This document shows positions 55,170 to 64,000 of a DNA stretch of 64,000 bases, piece after piece. Position numbers and translations under genes: made by a program. This stretch comes from Nelumbo lutea. Taxonomy: Eukaryota; Streptophyta; Magnoliopsida; Proteales; Nelumbonaceae. The notes under the pieces were generated by a model. The model had not been told where the DNA came from. It did not search any database and saw only the letters and a list, made by a program, of their open reading frames with translations. Numbering within the stretch: position 1 is the first letter of the stretch; every line of letters begins with the position of its first letter. Location: contig JAKGHH010000003.1 of assembly GCA_022828595.1 (NCBI GenBank), positions 98,231,583 through 98,295,582 on the forward strand, read 5' to 3'.

Positions 55170-55924
55170 TTGCGCCTTTACTTCCTCTTAGCACTCTGCC
55201 GGCAGTCGTCATTCTCACCAATGACGGCAATGACGACGACGACTTTAGAAACCGACGGTGATCCTCCCTATTTGGCTGCTCCCCTTTTGTATTCCTTTCA
55301 CTCCTCTCTATTCTCTCATCTCTTCCCATTACAAAGGATTCCACAACCCATCGACAATTGCGCCAATCTTTTCCCTTCTCTGCTCCACCGACATTCCTCT
55401 CTGCTTTCCTCTTTGTTCTCTTATCTCAGGGCTACTTGTTATATCGGAATTAGAAGTTATATTCTTAGGACTACTTCTTATAGCAGGGCTATTAATAACC
55501 TACTATTTTTTTTGTTTTCTAAAAACTAGTGAAACAAGCAAAGAGCTCCTAAGTCCTAACAGTAGTTTAGACTCACAGAGGTCTAAAGAAATAAGAAAAG
55601 AGCTCCATACAACATTAAACCTTTGGAAAAAAATGTCGATCATTTTTTATCAGCAAACGGGTTTTTCTTTTCATTTATGGAAAGTAAGAGAATTGTTCCA
55701 TGATTTGGATCCATTTCAATTGGGCATCTTCCTTTCCTCAAAAGGGTATGAGTTATTCTAATGACAGTCCAATTTGTTATTCCACCTGATTCTATTTCTG
55801 AAGCCACTTGCAAAGTAAGAGAATCAATTGATTTGATGGTTCACTTAATAGATATTTGTCACTAATTTAAAGTTAAAATTAACGTTGTTATTTTTTTTTG
55901 GCAGATTTCTATTATTTAAAGTTT
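55170..55924 (+). other. Open frame of unknown nature left of the gypsy composite
   Basis: A 167-codon plus-strand open frame (55258-55761) contains a strongly hydrophobic helix (LGLLLIAGLLITYYFFCFL) followed by a charged segment and GFSFHLWKVRELFHDL. It overlaps a second frame (55170-55529). I cannot match it to a family. It may be a small membrane protein gene, a relic or chance. It ends about 170 bp before the gypsy composite. Confidence 0.3.
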
Positions 55925-55929
55925 ATAAT

Positions 55930-56510
55930 TGATGATGTGTGTTTTGCAGCTCTCGGCTGGCAGTTGACTCGGAAGCCTAACTTAACAATTCCTAGTTGGA
56001 AGGTGGTTTGGACGCTTAGTTAAACAGTTCTTAGTTGGAAGGTGTTTTGGATTCCGAGCTGTATAATTTATTGGGGCAACCTGCAAGGAAACAATGTAAA
56101 AGTGCCCAATTTGCTTTACCCGGGGTGGGCACTCCGATGCTTAAGTCAACGAATTGGATATTTTTGAGAGAGCTAAAAGTGAGAGAGATAGAGAGCTGCG
56201 AGAGCTAAATTGCGCATACCTTCTGAGGTTGGAGGTAGGCATTGTTTAGCGTGGGCTTCACAAACCGTGTTTGAGATCTCTGGGAAGACGTGCCTAACTG
56301 GTCCGAAGTCCTCAGAGATAGTCGTGCACGTAGACCAGTCTTTGCGCCTTATTCAGTCTCCTCCAGAACATTCGGTGTGGGAGCCAACTTCCCGAGAGTG
56401 ACGGGATGCATGTAGAATTGGTCGGCGAGCACGCCTCGTAAGTCGCCACCTGGACCTTAATTAGGTTGGCAAGCCCTCGAGGGAATGTCAATGTCACTTC
56501 GTCTAGTACT
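55930..56510 (-). repeat. LTR fragment in minus orientation
   Basis: Read on the minus strand it contains GACTTAAGCATCGGAGTG, CACCCCGGGTAAA and TTTCCTTGCAGG and ends CACACATCATCA at 55930. This is the R/U5 pattern of the right LTR at 60.4-60.5 kb, but inverted and diverged. The inner boundary is uncertain. Confidence 0.6.
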
Positions 56511-56549
56511 AATGAAGTACAATGATCATGTACTGTTCAACCTTACTTA

Positions 56550-56825
56550 TACGACCTGGCCTACATCCAGACTACGGCTTACCAACAACGAGTAGCTCGG
56601 CACTACAATGCTCGAGTCAAGCGATGCCAGTTCTGAGTTGACGACCTTGTACTTCGGAAAGTGATGGTACCTAAGCCTGGTGTAGGTAAGCTCGGACCGA
56701 ACTGGGGGGTTCCCTACAGAGTAAGATGGGTATTCGGTGAAGGGACGTACAAGCTCAAGATGTTGGAAGGGAGGCAAGTGCCCCGTGCCTGGAACATCGA
56801 CAACCTAAGGAAGTACTACTTATGA
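56550..56825 (+). pseudogene. Ty3/gypsy integrase C-terminal fragment
   Basis: The frame gives AYQQRVARHYNARVK, DDLVLRKV, VGKLGPNWGVPYRV and LEGRQVPRAWNIDNLRKYY, ending in TGA (56823-56825). This is the C-terminal end of plant gypsy integrase (GPNW.GPYRV module), the end of the polyprotein. An in-frame TGA at 56634-56636 interrupts it. Nothing of RT or the integrase core is visible upstream. Confidence 0.85.
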
Positions 56826-57353
56826 GCTCAGGAGTTAAGCATCCGCCATATCAAAGAATTTTTCTAAGTACAAAGGACCACTTACTTAGGCAACCTAGTT
56901 AGGCCACAAGTTGGCTAAATTATATAACGAAAAGTGGATGATGAGTCACTCTAGAGCCTAAGGGCCACAATGTTGAGCTAGTAACAACCTCCGTACCAAA
57001 TTTGAATAAGACCCAATCACTTTCTAAGCATGGGCAGCATGAGCAAACCTTATTTATGCCTTACTGGTGTGTAGGCAGTTCGGGTCATATACCTTTCTAT
57101 GTCTATTCACCTCGGCTCACAGTTATCTCGAGTTACTCCTTACCTTGCCTGGTTATTTTAGAAGTTGAGTACCTCAGGAGAACCTACACTTTGAATATTT
57201 TTAGACAAACTATTGTATGCGATGTGGAAAATCCAAAAGTTGCATTTCATTATTTCAAAATGGTAGTTTATACATTAAAAAAAAGGTTTACTATACCGAG
57301 CTCGGAGGATTGGCAGATGTTTGTATAGGGGACTCCAAGAAAAGAGGCAGAGA

Positions 57354-59336
57354 TCAGTCATCACGGGGCTCCTCACCCCCACCCTCAACGGTCCCAGAAC
57401 TATCCTTGGCTTCTTTAGTCTCCATGGCAGAACTATCCTTAGCTTCCTCATTCTCCATGGCCTCCTCAACAGTGGCACCCGACCTGTTCTTCTCCACGGT
57501 TCCCTCATTGACGTCATCATCACCCTCCTCCTTGGAGTCTGGGTCTTTATCAGCTTCAAGCACCACCTCCGTAGTGACTCCGATGGTGGTGACATCTCTG
57601 AGGTCGAGCTCGAGGAATGCATGCCTGGCCGACCAATGACAAAGCCTAAAGCCCTTCCGAAAGGCTATTGTAGCGAGGTCTTGCTTAAGTTGATTAAACG
57701 CTGGTGAAGCCTTGTAAGTTTTGACAGCAAGGACCTTGACGTCCTTGATCCCCTAAGTAAGAGAGGCCTCGCATTGAGCGAAAGCATCCCTCGCCTCCTT
57801 CGTCAACCCTTCAATGCGCTCGTTCTTTGCCACAAACTTGGCCTCCAACATTTTGATTGTGTTGATGGCCTTCATCAGCTTAGTCCGACACTCTGTGGCC
57901 ATTGACTCTACAGCTTGAACATTTGCATCGATAGCTTGTATCCTTGTAGCATGCTGCTCGAACTGCTTTAGAAGCAAGTGGATCATGGAGTTCGTCTACA
58001 AGAGAAGCAAAATTTACTAAGTACGAAAGAAAACACAAATAAAAGCATTGTATTGAGATCAAAGGCATATTGCCATGAGATGACCCAAAGCCTTGGCACC
58101 CAACTCGGCGTACTTGGAGACTTCCTTGGAGAAGACCACCTCCTTGCTCTTGTTGAGGACGATTTAGATATTCATGATGCTTCGGCTCTCCTTGTGGCCT
58201 ACACTAGAAGAGCCGACCTCGGGATGACTAGACCAAAGCTTAGAAGTCCAAGCCACCTCAGGTTGGTGAGGGGGTGACCTCCTCTCCTAGTCCTCCTCGA
58301 CTAAATTGATAACAAGGACCTCCTCGTCCCTAGCAAGTGTAGCGGGCTCGGGGGCTAGTTTCTAGGAAAAGTCGCCTCAGGATGCCTTCCTCTTCTTCTT
58401 CATGTCAATGAACATATCGGACATCGAGATATCAGCCATAATGCTTATGGAAGATGAGCAGAAGATTAGTTGGAGCAATGTAAAATAAGCATGAAAAGAT
58501 AAAGTACATATGCCCGAAGTGACAACCTACCCGAGGGACTCAGCCCAACCTTAACAAGCTTCTCCTTAACCAAATAATCCTTTAGCCCTAGGCCGAGCTC
58601 CACCATGGAATGCATCTTCTTCTTCATCTTCTTATCCAATAGGTCCCCAGGGTCACTAATGCCTTTCCTCTCGTGTATCGGGAATGGCCACCCCCATCAA
58701 CAACAACTGTGAAGTATCTCCTCTTCCAAGTTGGGACCTTGGTGGGATACTCGTGGAGAACTTTGTATCCATGTCGGTAAGCTATATAGTAACTATATTT
58801 GTCTACTACCTTAGGGCTGGTTGGATTTTTCTTAATGGATCACAACGAGCAGCGGCTAAATCTAAAGGGAGTTTGAAATCATGGAAAAGAGAGATAATAC
58901 TGACCAAGGTATGAACCAAGTTCGGGTGAAGTTGGTCAATGGTGATTTCAAAGAATTTAATGACCTTAATAATGAAAGGATGAAGAGGGAAACGAATCCC
59001 GATGATCAATTGCTCCTCGAAGACCGTAATCTCCTCGTGATCGTGGTCCTAATGGAACCCCTCCAAGGGTAGGTAATAACCATAATGGTCAGGACGTTTG
59101 AACCGAAAAACCAAAGCATTGATCCACTGGGGAGACGATGCAACGTGAAGACACCGATTTCTTGTTAAAATCTTTTCGTTCCTGAACCAAGGTGTCCACC
59201 TCAGTCAGACTGGACTCTAAGCTTGAGCCGAGGTAACCACCTCGGCCTAACTGGATTCTAAGTCTTGAGCCGAGGTGCCCTCCATGGCCCGATCGGACTC
59301 TCCACTCTCCTCAAATAAACTCTCACTACTAGACAT
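57354..59336 (-). pseudogene. Antisense accessory ORF of a Tat-type gypsy element, degraded
   Basis: It begins at ATG 59336 (MSSSESLFEESGESDRAMEG) behind a TATA-like box (59513-59522, minus strand). Downstream are YYLPLEGFH and IRFPLHPFIIKVIKFFEI..DQLHPN, the signature of the family called putative gypsy-type transposon (Pfam PF04195, named from memory), a coiled-coil stretch (57986-57753, EQHATRIQAIDANVQAVES) and an acidic tail ending in GGGEEPRDD at 57354. Several stops and shifts break it. Function of these ORFs is unknown. Confidence 0.65.
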
Positions 59337-59502
59337 GCTGGAAGTGAAGACAGAAGAAAAAAGTTGAAACTAAGGAAGGAATTTTACCTAATAGGAAAAC
59401 CGACCTTGAAGACTGAAAATAGACGACCGACCTAGAAGATACCAAAGCTAGCGTGCGACCTCCAAAAGGTGAAAACTCAAAATGGGACAAAAGAAATGGG
59501 TC

Positions 59503-59890
59503 CCCAAGGCTCCTATTTATAGCCACTATAATTGATCATGGATGGCTAAGATCAATTTGATCTAATAGTTCCCATGAGGACCGTTGCAGGACTCTCGAGG
59601 TCAAAGTTGGTTGAGCGCACATTTTGACGTCTGTGTGTCCCCGATACATGATCTAACTCTACTGTTGAGCCAGTTGGGTCATTAAGGTCTGAACCCAAGG
59701 CCCCTATTTGTAGCCACTGTAATTGATCACGGATGGCTCAGATCGATTTGATCTGATATTTCCCATGAGGACGGTTGCACAACTCTCAAGGTCATAGTTG
59801 GTTGAGCATGCATTTTGATGTTCGTACATCCCTGATACACGATCTAACTCTATGGTTGAGCCAGTTGAGTCATTAAGGTCTGACTCCTGG
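59503..59890. repeat. About 194-bp tandem duplication upstream of the antisense ORF
   Basis: CAAGGCTCCTATTTATAGCC (59503) and CAAGGCCCCTATTTGTAGCC (59697) start two direct copies that both contain GAGCCAGTTG(G/A)GTCATTAAGG. The copy next to the ORF keeps the TATA-like box; the other has it changed to TATTTGTAG. Promoter duplication is inferred. Confidence 0.8.
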
Positions 59891-59991
59891 ATCGGACCTC
59901 GGCCAGGATGAAGACCGGGCCAAATCCACCCAAGCTTGTCATGAACTCCCACACCAGGTCAGGACCCTTGGCACGAGGAGTGGAGGGCAAT

Positions 59992-60603
59992 TGATGAGTG
60001 GTAATTTGGCCCGATCTATTAACACCTAGACATGCAGAAACAACCTGTTGATTGGATGATGACTTGGCATTCCCTGCCACTTTAGTAAGTCTGGTCACCT
60101 TGGCCAAGACCGAGGTCCGAACAGCTCGCGATAGCTCAACCTATTGAGGTGACACGTAGCCAACTTTCAGAAGCTAGCCAACTGTCTCCGACCTCTCCGG
60201 GATCACGTTGCACGTCTGCAAGCCATATCCTTAACCCGCTTGGATCGAACGGATTTGATAAGCCTTATCGGCAAGCATGAAGTCCACCTCCTAGTGCGAA
60301 ACGGGTTCCTAGTAGCACGGGCCAGGGATCTCGAATGTGTTTCGTAAGACCTATAGCAGCTCACCTATATAAGGGCACCAACCTCAATGTCACAAGGTAT
60401 GCACGTTTACTTGCTCACTAGCTTACTAGCATTTAAGCTTTTAGCTCGCATACCAAAGTACTAACTTAAGCATCAAAGCACCCACACCGGGTAAGCCACT
60501 GCATGTTCTCTGGGTGTCACTTCCTTGCAGTTTGACAGGCCAGCAAAGCGAACCGACGTCAGAGCTACCCTCCAGCTAAGAACATCTAGATCGCGCTCCA
60601 TTA
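59992..60603 (+). repeat. 3' LTR of the gypsy composite
   Basis: A 612-bp LTR starting TGATGAGTGGTAATTTGGCC, directly after the polypurine tract GAGGAGTGGAGGGCAA. TATA box CTATATAAG at 60367-60375, then AACTTAAGCATCAAAGCACC and TTCCTTGCAG. It ends CTCCATTA (CATCA in its relatives). Homologous at its start to 33264 (minus). Confidence 0.75.
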
Positions 60604-60608
60604 ATAAT

Positions 60609-61380
60609 ATTTTCTTATTGTCATAGAAATTACTTGTCCGTGATAAGAGAAACTATAAAGGCTATTCTTATTGTCAACAGAACTGAATTTCCTAACATTG
60701 GTTTCGTTTTCATCTGATTTGGAAAGCAACAGTATTCTCAAGGGCACAAAAGTAATTAGAGTTTAGAGATCATAATATAATCAAGATGTGAGTCTGCGTT
60801 CTTTGCACCCATGGGTGCATTGGACGTGCTAATCCACCAATCATGTTCGACCATGTTGTTTAGGGGAATGAAGCATAACATTAACGGTATTAACATGGGT
60901 TCGACGGTTCAACTAGATAGAAACTGGCCACCGAACCAGCGGCTATCAGCGGCTATTGGTGACGATGGCGATATTGGATGAATTGCTCTTGGATTCATCT
61001 ATACTTGAATAACCCATCAAAGATCGAAACTCGAAGACTTAATTACGAAAAATAGACCATAATTTCCTTTCTCGGACAACTTATTTTTTTCCTTTTATTT
61101 GTTTTTCCAGTTGACTTCCAGTTCTCTTTTTCTCCTTCTTTCATTGATTGGATTCGTTGTTCTCATCTTTTGGAAGTTCTTATATGCCATAGCATCAATA
61201 ACAGCTGCAATGGTGTGCTGGATTGATTTGACAGAAGAAAATAATAGAATGGTAAAGGGATTAAAAGCAATTTTGCTTTTTCCTCTTCATTTTCATATTA
61301 ATACACGGGGAATTGTGACTCGCCGGTCACCAAGTAAGAAAGCAAAACAGTAAACTGATGTGTGGCTCATTGTGACACTA
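60609..61380. other. Intergenic DNA
   Basis: An 84-codon plus-strand frame (61099-61353) has a hydrophobic start but matches nothing known to me. No repeat ends are seen. Confidence 0.3.
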
Positions 61381-62720
61381 GTAAGTGCACTAGCCGTTCA
61401 AGTAATAAAGTAGTGAGTGAAGTATCGTTCCCACGAGGATTTAGGAAACAAGTATCAATACTAAATTGAGTACTTCTTATCTGATTAACAAATAAATCAA
61501 AACTTTAATGAAAGGTAAAAATCCTAAATTAAAATCTATCTAAATCATTGGTCCAATTGTTTTCAAATCAGTTTAGAAGAGTAAGCATTAAATTTCAATC
61601 TTAGAATTCAACAATCTATCAATTTGGACCATTCGAATAAATCATAATTGAGCCTTGGTTTGGTGAAACCCCAAGGTCATGAATAGCCTCTCTCAAGCAC
61701 ATGTGCATCCTATGCATGAGTGACAATTCTTCTATCTCTAACAAAAATCTAATCCCCATGCATGCATTTCTTCAAACACTTCTAAGGCATCAATTCAAAA
61801 CTGAATTGATCACCAACTGAATTGTGCAAGTTATCTTTAATCTTGCATCCAATTCAGTTCTTGAATAGTAGATCTGAATTCCTAGAGTCTCTCTCAAGCA
61901 CTCTAGGAATTCCAAGCTTTAGATCCATTCAGCCAATCTGAAAATTACAGATTTGAATAGCAATTCAGATCTTGCAATCTCATATCTGAATTCTCAGATC
62001 TGAGTTTTGAAGGTTAGTTGGCCGAATTAATCTACAAAAACACCCTTATTCAAGAAACTCCAAGTACAATTCATGACCATTCGAATGAATAAAAAAGAAT
62101 TAGATTGTTGAACTGAAATTTTACAAGCTGAAATACATCAAAGAAGAATCGAAGAAGGAGAAAGAAGAAAGAAAATATAACAAAGAAACATAATTCAAAT
62201 TAAAGGAGAATGAAACTACAATTGAGTTATTACAAATGATCTTTGAATCACAAACCCCCAATTTAGAATTCATCTTCTCTTCTAACTTGCTTGTCTTGAA
62301 CTACCTTAGCCCTTCTTCTTCTTCTTCCTTGCACCTAATCTTCTTTTCTTCTCTTCTCTCAAGGTGGCCGAACCTCTAAGAGTGGGAGAGCCTTCCTCTC
62401 AAGCAATTGAACACCTCTCCCCCTTCCTAGAGGCCTCCTTATATAGTTTTTTTAAGGGGGCTCTTGCCCCTTCTTGAAGTCTCTAGAATTGGGTGTATTA
62501 CACCCCTCATGAACCTTCTAGAGTGCTCCCTCATTCTCTTCGAGAAACTTCTAGGAGTTGCCGCCCCTAGCTCCCTTTGGGCTGCTATTTGGGCTGCAAC
62601 TTAGCTTGCTTTTGAGCTCATGTAGGCTACACTCTAGGTTGTTCTTTGGGCTAAAAATGGGCTGGGCCAAAATTTTCTTCTTGCTAGGTGATGAGGGTAG
62701 ATTTGGCCCTCCAATGAAAT
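61381..62720. repeat. Non-coding sequence resembling a dispersed plant repeat
   Basis: It opens with AGTAAGTGCACTAGCCGTTC and TGAAGTATCGTTCCCACGAG, a phrase type I associate with dispersed repeats in dicots, and runs through a CT-rich zone (62300-62450) to GGGCTGGGCC. There is no coding frame and no confirmed ends or target duplication, so class is open. Confidence 0.35.
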
Positions 62721-63545
62721 TGTGACACATAGCACCTCGTGACAACTAGGAAAATACCTAGCCAACAAACTTACGAAGTTGGTGACCCACCCGGGCACTA
62801 GTCTGGCCGGCCTGACGCGCGCCTACGCGACCTGCGTGGCATGCGGCCTGTGCGAACTGCGCGTGGCCTAGCGTGTGGCTAGCGTGAACTGCGCACAGCC
62901 TGCGCGAGCTGCGTGCGGCGTGTGGCCTGTGCGACCTGGCCGACCAGCCTAGCGCATGATCCGGCCAAGGCGCCCGCCGACAAACCTGGCCTAGACACTG
63001 ACCCACCGACTGACACAGGCGCCAACTTGATGACCTAGTCTAGACACTGACCCGCAGACTGACACAGGCGCCGACCTGACGACCTGGCCTAGACATTGAC
63101 CCGTCGACTAATGCAAGCACCCCTCTGACAACCCAGCACAGGCGCCAACTTGGCCGCCTGACACAAGCGCCAGCCTGACGACCTCGAGGAGTTCACCACC
63201 GTACCCCGGTTCTGACAGGATGCGACGAGTTTTACCGTTTGGAGGCTTTTCACTCACCTAACCCGCGAGGACTCCGGTATATAAAGACCTCACCCCCCAA
63301 AGGGGAGGGGGAGGAAAAAAGGGAAGTAACCCCTGCTCTCTAGCTCTCTCATATTATCTTCAAAGCTCTCTACAATAAGAGTGCTAACTTAAGCATCGGA
63401 GAGCCCCCCACCGAGAAAATACCCCCGGGACCTCTGATTTAGTTCTCGCAGGTCCCTCAGCTCCCGTCGCCTACAAAGGAGAGAAAATTACCTCACGCGG
63501 AGGGTAGTCGGGTTGCGCTGCACTAGGGAGCTCCACCATCCTCTG
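62721..63545 (+). repeat. LTR, plus strand, with GC-rich U3 subrepeats
   Basis: TATA box GGTATATAAAG (63271-63281) is followed by CTAACTTAAGCATCGGAG and TTCTCGCAGG, the same R/U5 phrases as the gypsy LTRs at 33, 56 and 60 kb. The start (TGTGACACATAGCACC) and end are estimates; the partner LTR would lie beyond the window. Confidence 0.6.
62800..63180. repeat. GC-rich imperfect tandem repeats in the LTR U3
   Basis: Two nested patterns: short units around GCGTG(C/T)GGCCTG(T/C)GCGA (62810-62950), then about 60-bp units carrying GACACTGACCC and ACTGACACAGGCGCC (62993-63120, three diverged copies). CpG density is far above the rest of the window. Confidence 0.75.
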
Positions 63546-63579
63546 AGTTGCAGGCCGCCTAGGAACAAGTCAAGTGACG

Positions 63580-64000
63580 AGTCCACCAGGCAGTTCGCCA
63601 CCAGGCAGTTCGCCACCAGGGAGTTCACCACCAGGCAGTTCGCCCCCAGGCAGTTCACCACCAGGCAGTTCGCTCCCAGGTAGTTCGCCACCAGGTAGTT
63701 CGCCACCAGGGAGTTCGCCATCAGGCAGTTCGGCCCCAAGCAGTTCGCCACCAGGCAGTTCACCACTAGGGAGTTCGCCACCAGGCAGTTCGCCCCCATG
63801 CAGTTCGCCACCAGGCAGTTCACCACCAGACAGTTCGCCCCCAGGCAGTTCGCCACCAAGGAGTTCGCCACCAGGCAGTTTGCCACCCGGCAGTTCGCCA
63901 CCTGGCAGTTCGTCACCAAGTAGCTCTCCACCAGGGAGCTCGCCACCGGGCAGTTCGCCACCAAGTAGTTCGTCACCAAGCAGTTCTCCCCCAGGGAGTT
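63580..64000. repeat. 15-bp minisatellite, about 28 copies, running off the window
   Basis: The unit is AGTTCGCCACCAGGC with point variants. Because 15 is a multiple of 3, the plus strand stays open as (SSPPG)n from just after a TGA near 63543 to the window end, and the minus strand as (VANCL)n. No ATG precedes the plus frame. It directly follows the LTR, so a position in the leader or gag region of that element is likely. Confidence 0.9.

Larger units (their letters stand above)
55930..60603 (+). mobile_element. Degraded Ty3/gypsy composite (Tat-type) with LTRs in opposite orientation
   Basis: The stretch begins TGATGATGTG and ends TCGCGCTCCATTA, with ATAAT on both sides (55925-55929, 60604-60608), a candidate 5-bp target duplication. 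The left end is LTR sequence reading leftward (minus), the right end LTR sequence reading rightward (plus). Between them lie an integrase C-terminal fragment (+), an antisense accessory ORF (-) and a polypurine tract (59976-59991). The order pol end, antisense ORF, polypurine tract, 3' LTR is that of plant Tat-lineage elements. gag, protease, RT and RNase H are missing. Confidence 0.65.

Noticed and set aside
57217..57707. Plus-strand frames of 128-140 codons
   Set aside because: Shadows of the acidic, low-complexity tail of the antisense accessory ORF.
63488..63979. 163-codon minus-strand (VANCL)n protein
   Set aside because: A minisatellite artefact: any 15-bp repeat without stops stays open.
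63580..64000. CRISPR-like regular array
   Set aside because: There are no spacers; it is a simple tandem repeat in a plant genome.

Overview
The window is nuclear DNA of a flowering plant. The evidence is GT-AG introns from about 100 bp to over 3 kb, a plant-specific LRR receptor kinase, a plant GSK3 kinase, a PLS-class PPR relic, and a dense load of plant transposons (hAT, Tourist and Mutator MITEs, LINEs, Ty3/gypsy and a solo LTR). The codon and protein features look like a non-grass angiosperm; I cannot name the species.

Only three loci look like functional genes. (1) 3979-4798 (+): the last four exons of a mitochondrial-type aspartate aminotransferase (ASP1-like); its 5' part lies outside the window. 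(2) 18278-27914 (-): a complete 11-exon LRR receptor kinase of subfamily II, 617 aa, closest to Arabidopsis At5g45780/CIK4. Its introns carry a solo LTR and a LINE-type insertion. (3) 39713-47260 (-): a complete 12-exon GSK3/shaggy-like kinase of the BIN2/ASK-zeta subgroup, 405 aa, with a hAT MITE and two tiny LINE tails in its introns. ASP1 and ASK-zeta are, from memory, neighbouring loci in Arabidopsis (At2g30970/At2g30980), so the window probably preserves old collinearity interrupted by insertions. A broken PPR gene lies at 8330-10458 (-).

Layout: 1-5 kb, ASP1 intron and 3' exons with small tandem duplications; 5-8.3 kb, unassigned DNA with one hAT MITE; 8.3-10.5 kb, PPR pseudogene; 10.8-15 kb, nested hAT MITEs and AT-rich DNA; 15-18.2 kb, a Tourist MITE and a foldback repeat; 18.3-27.9 kb, receptor kinase; 28-32.3 kb, a Mutator-like MITE and tandem duplications; 32.4-34.2 kb, an internally deleted Ty3/gypsy element with target-site duplication; 34-39.6 kb, low-complexity non-coding DNA; 39.7-47.3 kb, GSK3 kinase; 48-55.1 kb, a run of Tourist and hAT MITEs, one of them splitting a LINE RNase H relic; 55.9-60.6 kb, a degraded Ty3/gypsy composite with an antisense accessory ORF and two LTRs in opposite orientation; 61-64 kb, a repeat-type sequence, another LTR with GC-rich subrepeats, and a 15-bp minisatellite running off the window end.

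The most striking signal is the transposon record. Twelve short hAT-type elements from at least five terminal-repeat groups can be delimited to the base; four have perfect 8-bp target duplications, including one element inside another. The kinase genes have absorbed at least five insertions without losing their reading frames.
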